From UBA7803 sp041686955 (GTDB taxonomy: Bacteria > Pseudomonadota > Gammaproteobacteria > Pseudomonadales > Azotimanducaceae): a DNA stretch of 10,972 nt. The position numbers were made by a program, and so were the translations under genes. A model generated the notes under the pieces. That model saw only the letters and a list, made by a program, of their open reading frames with translations. It did no database searches and had not been told where the DNA came from. Of the stretch, positions 1 through 6,713 are shown piece after piece; the first letter of the stretch is position 1; each line of letters opens with the position of its first letter. The stretch covers positions 1 through 10,972 of the forward strand of contig JAWLCV010000100.1 in assembly GCA_041686955.1 (NCBI GenBank), written 5' to 3'.

Positions 1-26
1 CCCTCCAGAATGGCGGTCACGTCCAC
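1..26 (-). CDS. Start of a gene cut by the window edge, possibly UvrD (DNA helicase II)
   Basis: Only nine codons are visible, read from a GTG at 26-24: V-D-V-T-A-I-L-E-G (the last codon is incomplete but any third base gives Gly). E. coli UvrD begins MDVSYLLDSLN, so the residues D2, V3, the hydroxyl residue at 4 and the L at 7 match in register. The start is well supported: GAGGTGATC at 40-32 on the minus strand is complementary to the conserved 3' end of 16S rRNA and sits 5 nt before the GTG. The upstream deacylase gene stops at 34, inside this ribosome binding site, which suggests translational coupling. That a gene starts here is fairly secure. The UvrD name rests on a handful of residues and is tentative. 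A second in-frame GTG at 20-18 is a less well spaced alternative. Confidence 0.45.
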
Positions 27-31
27 GGGCC

Positions 32-40
32 GATCACCTC
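32..40 (-). promoter_or_regulatory. Near-perfect Shine-Dalgarno sequence overlapping the deacylase stop codon
   Basis: The minus strand reads GAGGTGATC, nine bases complementary to the 16S rRNA 3' end (GATCACCTC). The TGA of the YbaK-like gene (36-34) lies within it. The 5-nt gap to the GTG at 26 decides the start of the partial gene at the left edge. Confidence 0.75.
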
Positions 41-507
41 GCCGCCAGGGCCGTATAGCGGCCGGACGTCAGCGATTCGAGCTCGTCGGGGGTGAGCCGG
101 AACACGGCGTTCGGCGTACCCGCCGCCGCCCAGATCTCGGAGAACTGGCGCAGGGTGTCGTCCAGCAGCACGGGCATGGACGAGCGCAGGCCCACCGGCG
201 GCACGCCGCCGATGGCGTAGCCGGTGTGCTCGCGGACGAAGTCGGGGTCCGCCCGTTCGATGCCCCGGCCGAGCACCTCCGCCACCGCGCTCTCGTCTAC
301 CCGGTGGGCGCCGGAGGCGACCACCAGGAGCGGTGAGCCATCCGCCGTCCGGAACAACAGGGACTTGGCGATCTGCGCCACCGTGCAGCCGATGGCCGCG
401 GCAGCGTCGGCCGCGGTCCGGGTGCTGGTGTCGAACTCCAGGACCGTGTACCCCGGTCCCAGAATCTGCTGCACTCGCAGGGCTTGCTTCGCGGTGGCTT
501 TCTTCAC
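34..507 (-). CDS. YbaK/EbsC-family aminoacyl-tRNA deacylase-like protein
   Basis: The product is 157 residues, the usual size of a stand-alone YbaK/ProX-type domain. This family hydrolyses mischarged tRNAs in trans, for example Cys- or Ala-tRNAPro, as a cytoplasmic quality-control step; the exact substrate here cannot be read from the sequence. Diagnostic parts are the conserved lysine in IAKSLLF (K48), the LLVVASGAHRVD strand-turn (about 60-71), the TGYAIGGVPPVG loop (about 95-106) carrying the family's glycine/proline motif, and the PVLLDDTL strand after it (about 112-119). The start is GTG at 507-505; no ATG lies near the N-terminus and only a weak GGA lies about 8 nt upstream. It follows glmS by 80 nt and its stop overlaps the ribosome binding site of the next gene. 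It more closely resembles generic YbaK/ProX-like proteins than E. coli YbaK itself, so no symbol is given. Confidence 0.88.
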   Translation of the reverse strand: MKKATAKQALRVQQILGPGYTVLEFDTSTRTAADAAAAIGCTVAQIAKSLLFRTADGSPLLVVASGAHRVDESAVAEVLGRGIERADPDFVREHTGYAIGGVPPVGLRSSMPVLLDDTLRQFSEIWAAAGTPNAVFRLTPDELESLTSGRYTALAAR

Positions 508-564
508 GCCGTATTCCGGAATTGGAGATGCCGCGTCGTCGCGGCGCGCAGCGCGTGGGGCGGG

Positions 565-584
565 CCGGCAGGAGATCCCGCCGG
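565..584 (-). other. Small hairpin just after the glmS stop codon
   Basis: The two arms are ccggcagg and cccgccgg around a 4-nt loop. Transcribed from the minus strand, this forms an 8-bp stem including one G-U pair. No T-run follows, so it is not a convincing intrinsic terminator. It could mark a 3' end by protecting RNA, or be chance in GC-rich DNA. The rest of the 80-nt gap to the deacylase gene shows no clear promoter. Confidence 0.3.
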
Positions 585-587
585 GGC

Positions 588-2441
588 TTACTCCACGGTG
601 ACCGACTTGGCCAGATTACGCGGCTGATCCACGTCGGTGCCCTTCAGCACCGCCACGTGGTAGGCCAGCAATTGTAGCGGGACTACGTAGACGATGGGAG
701 CCAGAACTTTGTGCACCGCCGGCAACGGCACGATGGTGACCCCGGGCTCGCCGCTGAGGTTCAGGGTCTCGTCGGCGAAGACCACCAGCTCGCCGCCCCG
801 GGCGCGCACCTCCTGGAGGTTCGACTGCACCTTCTCCAGCAGCTCGTCGTTGGGCGCGACCGCCACCACGGGCATGTCCTCGTCCACCAGCGCAAGCGGG
901 CCGTGCTTGAGCTCCCCGGCGGGGTAGCCTTCCGCGTGGATGTAGGAGATCTCCTTGAGCTTGAGCGCCCCCTCCATGGCCACGGGAAACATGGGGCCGC
1001 GGCCCAGGAACAGGGTGTGGGAGCGGTCGATGAAGCGCTCCGCCAGCTTTCGGATGTGCTCGTCGAGCTGCAGCGTGCGCTCGATGTCCTCGTCGAGGCC
1101 GTGCAGGGCCCTCACCAGTTCCGCCTCCCTGACCTCGTCCAAGCCGTGGCGGCGGCCGAGCAGCAGGGTCAGCAGCAGCAGATCGGTGAGCTGGGCGGTG
1201 AAGGCTTTGGTGGAGGCGACCCCCACCTCGGTGCCCGCCTGAATCATGAGCGCCAGGTCCGACTCCCGCACCAGGGAGCTGGAGGCGACGTTGCAGATGG
1301 TGAGGGTGGCGAAATAGCCGATGCTCTTGGCCACCCGCAGCGCGGCCAGGGTGTCGGCGGTCTCCCCGGACTGGGAAATGGTGACGAACAGGCTGTTGGG
1401 CAGCACCGAGACCTTGCGGTAGCGGAACTCCGAGGCGATCTCAACCTGGCAGGGCATGCCCGTCAGCTCTTCGATCCAGTAGCGGGCGATGGAGGCGGCG
1501 TAGAAGCTGGTGCCGCAGGCGACCAGGGTCACGGCCCGGGTGCGATCGAAGATTTCCGGCGCCTTGACGCCGAAAGCCTGTTCCAGCACCCGGGTGCGGC
1601 CGATGCGGCCTTCCAAGGTGTCGCGGATTACTCGCGGCTGCTGATAGATCTCCTTCTGCATGAAGTGCCGGTAGTTGCCCTTGTCCACGTCGTCGTGGCC
1701 GAGCTCCACCTTCACCGTGGCCCGCACCACGGTCTCGTTCACCACGTTCCAAACGGCGATGGATTCCTTGGTGATCTCCACCAGGTCGCCTTCCTCGAGG
1801 AAGATGAACCGGTCCGTCACCGGGCGCAGCGCCAGGGGGTCCGAAGCGATGAAGTTCTCGCCGATACCCTTGCCCACCACCAGGGGACTGCCCATGCGGG
1901 CGGCCACCAGGCAGTGGGGATCGTCCGCGGCCATGACACCGATGGCGTAGGCACCCTCCAGCCGGCGGATGGTGCTGCGCACCGCCTCCAGCAGTGAACC
2001 CTCCTGCTGGTAGTAGCTGTCCACCAGATGGGCGATGACCTCCGAGTCGGTCTCCGACGCGAAGGCGTAGCCCGCGTCGACAAGCTCCGCCCGCAGGCTC
2101 TCGTAGTTTTCGATGATGCCGTTGTGGACCACGCAGATGCGGCCCCGGGAGACGTGGGGGTGGGCGTTGGCCTCGCTGGGAACGCCGTGGGTGGCCCAGC
2201 GCGTGTGGGCGATGCCGATCCGGCCGTTCACCGGCCGTTGCGCCAGGTCCTCAGCCAGCTCGCGAACCTTGCCGACCTTCTTGCGGCAGTCGAAGGCGGC
2301 CACGCCCGGGGCCTCGCCGCCGCTCGAGGGAATCACCGCGAGGCCCGCCGAGTCGTACCCGCGATACTCCAGCCGCTGCAGGCCCTCCAGCAGAATGGCC
2401 GGAACGTTGCGATCCGCCACCGCACCTACGATGCCGCACAT
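588..2441 (-). CDS. glmS: Glutamine--fructose-6-phosphate aminotransferase (isomerizing)
   Basis: GlmS converts fructose-6-phosphate plus glutamine into glucosamine-6-phosphate, the first committed step toward UDP-GlcNAc for peptidoglycan and lipopolysaccharide. It is a cytoplasmic enzyme. The product is 617 residues against 609 in E. coli. The start is fixed because the chain opens MCGIVGA: removal of Met exposes the nucleophilic N-terminal cysteine of the class II glutamine amidotransferase domain. That domain also shows HTRWATHG (79-86) and HNGIIENY (106-113). Two SIS sugar-isomerase domains follow, with the sugar-phosphate loop TISQSGETADT (354-364) and the catalytic segment HAEGYPAGELKHG (502-514). 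The C-terminus DQPRNLAKSVTVE is the canonical family ending. It lies 21 nt after glmU with an AAGG-type ribosome site and no separate promoter, so the two are probably co-transcribed. No glmS-ribozyme-like leader could fit in that gap. Confidence 0.98.
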   Translation of the reverse strand: MCGIVGAVADRNVPAILLEGLQRLEYRGYDSAGLAVIPSSGGEAPGVAAFDCRKKVGKVRELAEDLAQRPVNGRIGIAHTRWATHGVPSEANAHPHVSRGRICVVHNGIIENYESLRAELVDAGYAFASETDSEVIAHLVDSYYQQEGSLLEAVRSTIRRLEGAYAIGVMAADDPHCLVAARMGSPLVVGKGIGENFIASDPLALRPVTDRFIFLEEGDLVEITKESIAVWNVVNETVVRATVKVELGHDDVDKGNYRHFMQKEIYQQPRVIRDTLEGRIGRTRVLEQAFGVKAPEIFDRTRAVTLVACGTSFYAASIARYWIEELTGMPCQVEIASEFRYRKVSVLPNSLFVTISQSGETADTLAALRVAKSIGYFATLTICNVASSSLVRESDLALMIQAGTEVGVASTKAFTAQLTDLLLLTLLLGRRHGLDEVREAELVRALHGLDEDIERTLQLDEHIRKLAERFIDRSHTLFLGRGPMFPVAMEGALKLKEISYIHAEGYPAGELKHGPLALVDEDMPVVAVAPNDELLEKVQSNLQEVRARGGELVVFADETLNLSGEPGVTIVPLPAVHKVLAPIVYVVPLQLLAYHVAVLKGTDVDQPRNLAKSVTVE

Positions 2442-2462
2442 ACACCTTCCCCCGTCATTCGT

Positions 2463-3860
2463 TCAGCGACCCGTCTGGTCCCGGTCCTTGCGCCGATCCG
2501 GGCGCACCCATCCCTGGATGTTGCGCTGGCGGCTGCGACCCACCGCCAGATCCCCCGCATCCACGTTCTGAGTCACCGTGGAGCCCGCGGCCACGTATGC
2601 GTCCGAGGCGATGGTCAGGGGGGCCACCAGGGTGGTGTTGGTGCCGACGAAGACCCGGTCGCCGATCACGGTGGGGTGCTTGTCGATGCCGTCGTAGTTG
2701 CAGGTGATGGTGCCGGCGCCCACGTTGCAGCCTTCACCCAGGGTCGCATCGCCCAGATAGGCCAGATGGTTCGCCTTGCTCCCCGGCCCGAGCCGGGTCT
2801 TCTTGGTTTCGACGAAATTGCCGATGCGCACCCGCTCGGCCAGCTCCGTGCCCGGACGCAACCGGGCGAAGGGGCCGAGCTCGCAGTCGGCGCCGATGCG
2901 GGCGCCATCGATCACCGTATGGGCCTGCAGCCGGGTGCCGTCGCCGATGTGCGCGTCCCGGATCACGCAGCCGGGGCCGATGTGAACCCCGCTGCCGAGG
3001 ACCACGGTGCCTTCGAGCACCACGTTGACGTCCAGATAACAGTCCTGGCCCGCCGTGACGTCGCCGCGGATGTCCACCCGCGCCGGATCGGCGACGGACA
3101 CGCCCGCAGCCATCAGCGCGTGGACGATGCGCCGCTGACAGCGCCGCTCCAGCGCCGCCAGCTCGCTGCGGTCGTTGATGCCGAGAATCTCCTCGGGATC
3201 CGCCACCGCCAGCCCGCGCACCGGTGCGCCCTGGCTCACCGCCATGGCCACGGCGTCGGTGAGGTAATACTCGCCCTGGGCGTTGTCGGGGCTGAGCCGG
3301 TCGAGCAGGGGAGCCAGCAGACCCCGGGGGGCGGCGAGAATACCGGAATTGATCTCATCGATGGCGCGCTCCGCCTCGTCGGCGTCCCGATACTCCACGA
3401 TCCGCCGAATCGCGCCGTCCGCACCGCGGACGATGCGGCCGAGCTGGCCCGGGTCCTGGAGGCGGGCGGTCACCAGGGCCAGCGCACCCTCGCGGGCGGC
3501 GGCCACGCATGCGCTCAGGGTGTCGGCACCCACCAGCGGCACATCGCCGTACACCACCAGGACCACCGCATCCTCGGCGACGCCGGGCATGGCCTGGGCG
3601 ACCGCGTGGCCGGTGCCGCGCTGCTCGCTCTGCAATACCCAGGTCACGTCGTCGGCGATGGCGCCTCGCACCGCGTCGGCGCCGTGACCCACCACCACGT
3701 GCACGCGCTCCGGCGCCAGCGCCGCCACCGTGTCCAGCACGTGCCGCAGCAACGGCCGGCCGGCCAGGGTGTGGAGCACTTTGGGACGGCGGGAGGCCAT
3801 TCGCTTTCCCTGGCCGGCGGCCAGAACCACGACCTCCAGGGGATGGGAAGGCTGCTTCAT
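2463..3860 (-). CDS. glmU: Bifunctional UDP-GlcNAc pyrophosphorylase / glucosamine-1-phosphate acetyltransferase
   Basis: GlmU acetylates glucosamine-1-phosphate and then joins GlcNAc-1-phosphate to UTP, giving UDP-GlcNAc. The product is 465 residues against 456 in E. coli. The N-terminal nucleotidyltransferase domain shows LAAGQGKRM (13-21) with the sugar-nucleotide lysine at 27 (RPKVL), YGDVPL with metal-binding D106, and N230 in LGIND. The C-terminal half is a left-handed beta-helix of hexapeptide repeats with FARLRPG (331-337), the catalytic histidine H365 in KANHLAYLGD, and GAGTITCNYDG (381-391). The frame stays open 15 codons further upstream to 3905, but that start would lie upstream of the probable promoter -10 box (3888-3893) and beside the terminator. 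The ATG at 3860 gives the usual N-terminus (about 8 residues before the first strand) and is preferred. No strong Shine-Dalgarno precedes it. GTG at 3872 is an alternative. Confidence 0.97.
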   Translation of the reverse strand: MKQPSHPLEVVVLAAGQGKRMASRRPKVLHTLAGRPLLRHVLDTVAALAPERVHVVVGHGADAVRGAIADDVTWVLQSEQRGTGHAVAQAMPGVAEDAVVLVVYGDVPLVGADTLSACVAAAREGALALVTARLQDPGQLGRIVRGADGAIRRIVEYRDADEAERAIDEINSGILAAPRGLLAPLLDRLSPDNAQGEYYLTDAVAMAVSQGAPVRGLAVADPEEILGINDRSELAALERRCQRRIVHALMAAGVSVADPARVDIRGDVTAGQDCYLDVNVVLEGTVVLGSGVHIGPGCVIRDAHIGDGTRLQAHTVIDGARIGADCELGPFARLRPGTELAERVRIGNFVETKKTRLGPGSKANHLAYLGDATLGEGCNVGAGTITCNYDGIDKHPTVIGDRVFVGTNTTLVAPLTIASDAYVAAGSTVTQNVDAGDLAVGRSRQRNIQGWVRPDRRKDRDQTGR

Positions 3861-3887
3861 GATGACGGGCACTGGGGCGAAATGCGG

Positions 3888-3893
3888 ATTATA
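3888..3893 (-). promoter_or_regulatory. Probable glmUS promoter, -10 box
   Basis: The minus strand carries a perfect TATAAT within GGCTATAATCC. Initiation would fall near 3881, about 20 nt before the glmU ATG. The -35 region is poor: the hexamer at the right distance (16 nt, 3915-3910) is CCGCTT, which lies in the atp terminator stem. Weak -35 contacts suggest either an activator or a modest promoter. In E. coli, glmUS is controlled from upstream of glmU by NagC; I see no convincing NagC site in the short space here. Confidence 0.55.
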
Positions 3894-3899
3894 GCCAGC

Positions 3900-3936
3900 G
3901 CCCAACGAAAAGCGGGGGCCGTTTGCCCCCGCTTTG
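3900..3936 (-). terminator. Intrinsic terminator of the atp operon
   Basis: An 11-bp perfect stem pairs 3909-3919 with 3925-3935, with a 5-nt loop (3920-3924). In minus-strand RNA it reads AAAGCGGGGGC, loop AAACG, GCCCCCGCTTT, followed by TTTTCGTT (the run begins inside the stem end). It lies about 40 nt after the atpC stop. The U-run is short and broken, so some read-through into glmUS is possible. Confidence 0.85.
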
Positions 3937-3948
3937 TAACGGACTTAT

Positions 3949-3966
3949 GCCGGGCGCGGGCCCGGC
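3949..3966 (-). other. GC-rich hairpin between the atpC stop and the terminator
   Basis: A perfect 7-bp inverted repeat, GCCGGGC and GCCCGGC, surrounds a 4-nt loop 8 nt after the atpC stop codon. No T-run follows it. Together with the terminator stem it makes a double hairpin at the 3' end of the operon mRNA, which could block exonuclease decay. The function is inferred only. Confidence 0.5.
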
Positions 3967-3974
3967 GGGTGGGC

Positions 3975-4397
3975 TCAGCGCCGGCGGCGCCTGAGCTCGT
4001 CCAGGGTGCGCTGCCGGGCCATGGCCTCGGCGAGCTGCGCGGCCGCCACCGAGAACTCCACTCCGGCGGCCCGCTCTTCCAGGGCGTGCTCGGCCTGCTT
4101 CTGGGCCTCCAGCGCCGCAGCCTCGTCGATGTCCTCGGCCCGCACCGCCGTGTCCGCCAACAGGGTCACGACCCCCGGCTGGACCTCCAGGAATCCGCCG
4201 GAGGCGAAGAAGACCTGCTCCTCGCCGTTATCGAACTTCAGGCGCACGGGCCCGGGCCGGATCCCCGTGAGCAGGGGCGCGTGCCCGGGCATGATGCCCA
4301 GCTCGCCCATGGTGCCCGTGGCGCTCACCAGGGTGACCCGGCCGGAGAAGATGTCCTCTTCGGCGCTGACGATGTCGCAGTGCATGGTCATGGCCAT
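3975..4397 (-). CDS. atpC: F1Fo ATP synthase subunit epsilon
   Basis: Epsilon is the rotor-stalk subunit that binds gamma and the c-ring and can inhibit ATP hydrolysis. The product is 140 residues against 139 in E. coli. The N-terminal beta-sandwich (about 5-86) shows HCDIVSAEEDIFSG (6-19) and the family core GELGIMPGHAPLLTGIRPG (31-49). The helical hairpin (about 90-137) follows and ends in a run of five arginines, more basic than in E. coli. The start at 4397 is set by AGGAGG (4410-4405) with about 7 nt spacing; in-frame ATGs at codons 3 and 5 are too far from that site. It lies 14 nt after atpD, is the last gene of the operon, and is followed by two hairpins. Confidence 0.97.
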   Translation of the reverse strand: MAMTMHCDIVSAEEDIFSGRVTLVSATGTMGELGIMPGHAPLLTGIRPGPVRLKFDNGEEQVFFASGGFLEVQPGVVTLLADTAVRAEDIDEAAALEAQKQAEHALEERAAGVEFSVAAAQLAEAMARQRTLDELRRRRR

Positions 4398-4411
4398 GGC
4401 AGGCCCTCCTA

Positions 4412-5794
4412 TCAGGATTCCAGGCGCTTCGCCTTCTCGATGACGTCCTCGATGCTGCCCACCATGTAGAACGCCTGTTCCGGCAGATGGTCGTACTCGC
4501 CGTCGAGAATGCCCTTGAAGCTGCGCACGGTGTCTTCCCGGGAGACGAACTTGCCCGGGTTGCCGGTGAACTGCTCGGCGACGAAGAAGGGCTGGGAGAA
4601 GAACTGCTGAATCTTCCGCGCCCGGTAGACGAGCTGCTTGTCTTCCTCGGAAAGCTCGTCCATGCCGAGAATGGCGATGATGTCCCGCAGCTCCTGATAC
4701 CGCTGCAGCACCTGCTGCACGCCCCGGGCCACGTCGTAGTGCTCCTGACCAACCACCAGCGGATCGAGCTGCCGGCTGGTCGAATCGAGCGGATCCACCG
4801 CCGGATAGATGCCGAGGTCCGTGATCGCCCGGGACAACGTCACCGTGGAGTCGAGGTGGGCGAAGGTGGTGGCGGGCGAGGGGTCCGTCAGGTCGTCGGC
4901 GGGCACGTAGATGGCCTGCACCGAGGTGATGGAGCCGGTCTTGGTGGTGGTGATCCGCTCCTGCAGCACGCCCATCTCTTCCGCCAGGGTGGGCTGGTAA
5001 CCCACTGCCGACGGCATCCGGCCGAGCAGCGCGGACACCTCGGTTCCCGCCAGGGTGTACCGGTAGATGTTGTCCACGAACAGCAGCACGTCCCGGCCCT
5101 CGTCACGGAACTTCTCCGCCAGGGTCAGACCGGTCAAGGCCACTCGCAGGCGGTTGCCCGGGGGCTCGTTCATCTGGCCGAACACCAGGGAGATCTTGTC
5201 GAGCACCCCGGCTTCCTGCATCTCGTGGTAGAAGTCGTTGCCTTCCCGGGTGCGCTCGCCCACCCCGGCGAAAACCGACAGGCCCGAGTGCTCGATGGCG
5301 ATGTTGCGGATGAGCTCCAGCATGGTCACCGTCTTGCCCACGCCGGCGCCGCCGAACAGCCCGACCTTACCGCCCCGGGCGAAGGGGCAGATCAGGTCGA
5401 TGACCTTGATGCCGGTTTCCAGCAGCTCGTTGCCGCCCCGCTGATCCTCGAACTTGGGCGCATCCCGGTGGATGGTCATCTGCTCCTGGGCGTTCACCGG
5501 GCCCTTCTCGTCGATGGGGTCACCGAGCACGTCCATGATGCGCCCCAGGGTTTCCTCGCCCACCGGAATGCTGATGGCCTGGCCGGTGTTGCTCACCTCG
5601 AGCCCGCGGGACAGGCCGTCGGACGGTCCCATGGCGATGGTGCGCACCACACCGTCGCCGAGCTGCTGCTGAACTTCCAGGGTGAGGCCGGTCTGGCCGA
5701 CGGTGAGAGCGTCGTACACCTTGGGCACGTGCTCCCGGGGAAATTCCACGTCGATGACGGCGCCGATGATTTGAACGATTCGACCGCTGCTCAT
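4412..5794 (-). CDS. atpD: F1Fo ATP synthase catalytic subunit beta
   Basis: Beta carries the catalytic nucleotide sites of F1 on the cytoplasmic face of the membrane. The product is 460 residues, identical in length to E. coli. The beta-barrel domain comes first (about 1-80). The P-loop GGAGVGKT follows (148-155, with K154 and T155), then the catalytic glutamate and adjacent arginine in GER (E180, R181), and the DNIYRYTLAGTE segment (241-252) ending the Walker B region. The C-terminal domain has an intact DELSEED motif (379-385), which pushes on gamma. No key residue is missing. The ATG at 5794 has AGAGG about 10 nt upstream, and the gap from atpG is 39 nt. Confidence 0.99.
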   Translation of the reverse strand: MSSGRIVQIIGAVIDVEFPREHVPKVYDALTVGQTGLTLEVQQQLGDGVVRTIAMGPSDGLSRGLEVSNTGQAISIPVGEETLGRIMDVLGDPIDEKGPVNAQEQMTIHRDAPKFEDQRGGNELLETGIKVIDLICPFARGGKVGLFGGAGVGKTVTMLELIRNIAIEHSGLSVFAGVGERTREGNDFYHEMQEAGVLDKISLVFGQMNEPPGNRLRVALTGLTLAEKFRDEGRDVLLFVDNIYRYTLAGTEVSALLGRMPSAVGYQPTLAEEMGVLQERITTTKTGSITSVQAIYVPADDLTDPSPATTFAHLDSTVTLSRAITDLGIYPAVDPLDSTSRQLDPLVVGQEHYDVARGVQQVLQRYQELRDIIAILGMDELSEEDKQLVYRARKIQQFFSQPFFVAEQFTGNPGKFVSREDTVRSFKGILDGEYDHLPEQAFYMVGSIEDVIEKAKRLES

Positions 5795-5833
5795 GATTCT
5801 CTAGCCTCTCAAATGTCCTGTGTGTACTGCCGC

Positions 5834-6694
5834 CTACACCGCCGCGGCGCCGCCCACGATCTCGGCGATCTCCTGGGTGATCGCTGCCTGACGGGCGTTG
5901 TTGTAGATCAGTGTCAGCTCGTCGATGAGCTTCTCCGCGTTCTCCGTGGCGTTCTTCATGGCGACCATCTTGGCCGCCTGCTCACAGGCAGAATTCTCCA
6001 CCACCGCCTGATACACCTGGGACTCGATGAAGCGGGTGACCAGCGCCTCGATGAGCTCCCGGGCCTCGGGCTCGTAGATGTAGTCCCAGCGGTGGGCGAA
6101 CTCGGCCTCGTCCGCCGGATCGAGCGGCAGAAGCTGGCGGATGACCGGCTTCTGGGTCATGGTGTTGACGAAGTCGTTGCTGGCGATGAACAGCCGATCG
6201 ATGCGCCCCTGCTCGTAGGCGTCCAACATGACCTTGATGCCGCCGATGAGCTCCGACAGGGTGGGGACCTCGCCGATGCCGCTCAAGGCGGCGGTGATGT
6301 TGCCTCCCACGGAGCGGAAGAACTGAGCGGCCTTGTTGCCGATCAGCCCCAGATCCACCTCGACGCCCTGGTTGTGCCACTCGGCCATGTCCCGCAGCAG
6401 CACCCGGAACAGGTTGGCGTTCAGGCCGCCGCACAGACCCCGGTCGGTGGATACCACGATGTAGCCGATGCGACGTACCTCCCGGGCCTCCATGTAGATG
6501 TGGCGGTACTCGGGATTGGCATTGGCCAGGTGGCCGATGACCGCGCGGATCTTCTCGGCGTAGGGCTTGCCCTCCCGCATCCGCTCCTGGGTGCGCCGCA
6601 GGCGGCTCACCGCCACCATCTCCATGGCGCTGGTGATCTTCTGCGTGCTGGACACGCTTCCGATCTTCTTCTTGATGTCTCTGCCGACAGCCAT
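5834..6694 (-). CDS. atpG: F1Fo ATP synthase subunit gamma
   Basis: Gamma is the central rotor shaft linking the c-ring to the alpha3beta3 head. The product is 286 residues against 287 in E. coli. The N-terminal helix carries STQKITSAMEMVAVSRLRR (16-34), the middle Rossmann-like part has VVSTDRGLCGGLN (about 80-92), and the C-terminal helix ends YNNARQAAITQEIAEIVGGAAAV, all typical of the proteobacterial subunit. A cysteine appears in ENSACEQAAKM, where serine is usual in E. coli (ENLASEQAARM). It is located in the helical part and probably tolerated. The ATG at 6694 has AGGAAG about 9 nt upstream, 19 nt after atpA. Confidence 0.98.
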   Translation of the reverse strand: MAVGRDIKKKIGSVSSTQKITSAMEMVAVSRLRRTQERMREGKPYAEKIRAVIGHLANANPEYRHIYMEAREVRRIGYIVVSTDRGLCGGLNANLFRVLLRDMAEWHNQGVEVDLGLIGNKAAQFFRSVGGNITAALSGIGEVPTLSELIGGIKVMLDAYEQGRIDRLFIASNDFVNTMTQKPVIRQLLPLDPADEAEFAHRWDYIYEPEARELIEALVTRFIESQVYQAVVENSACEQAAKMVAMKNATENAEKLIDELTLIYNNARQAAITQEIAEIVGGAAAV

Positions 6695-6713
6695 AGTTAC
6701 CGCTTCCTGGTGC

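Noticed and set aside
565..584. Hairpin after glmS as an intrinsic terminator
   Set aside because: The stem has a wobble pair and is followed by C-rich sequence with no T-run, so termination is not supported. It is listed only as a hairpin.
711..1997. 428-codon plus-strand frame within glmS
   Set aside because: It is a shadow of glmS, with a repetitive composition typical of antisense reading.
2442..2462. Possible glmS ribozyme or separate glmS promoter ahead of glmS
   Set aside because: Only 21 nt separate glmU and glmS, too short for a ribozyme, and no -10/-35 pair is visible there. The ribozyme is also typical of Gram-positive bacteria.
2028..4469. 813-codon open frame on the plus strand
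   Set aside because: It lies antisense to the start of glmS, all of glmU and atpC, which are unmistakable. Its product is rich in G, H, V, R and Q with no family resemblance, as expected when GC-rich codons are read on the opposite strand.
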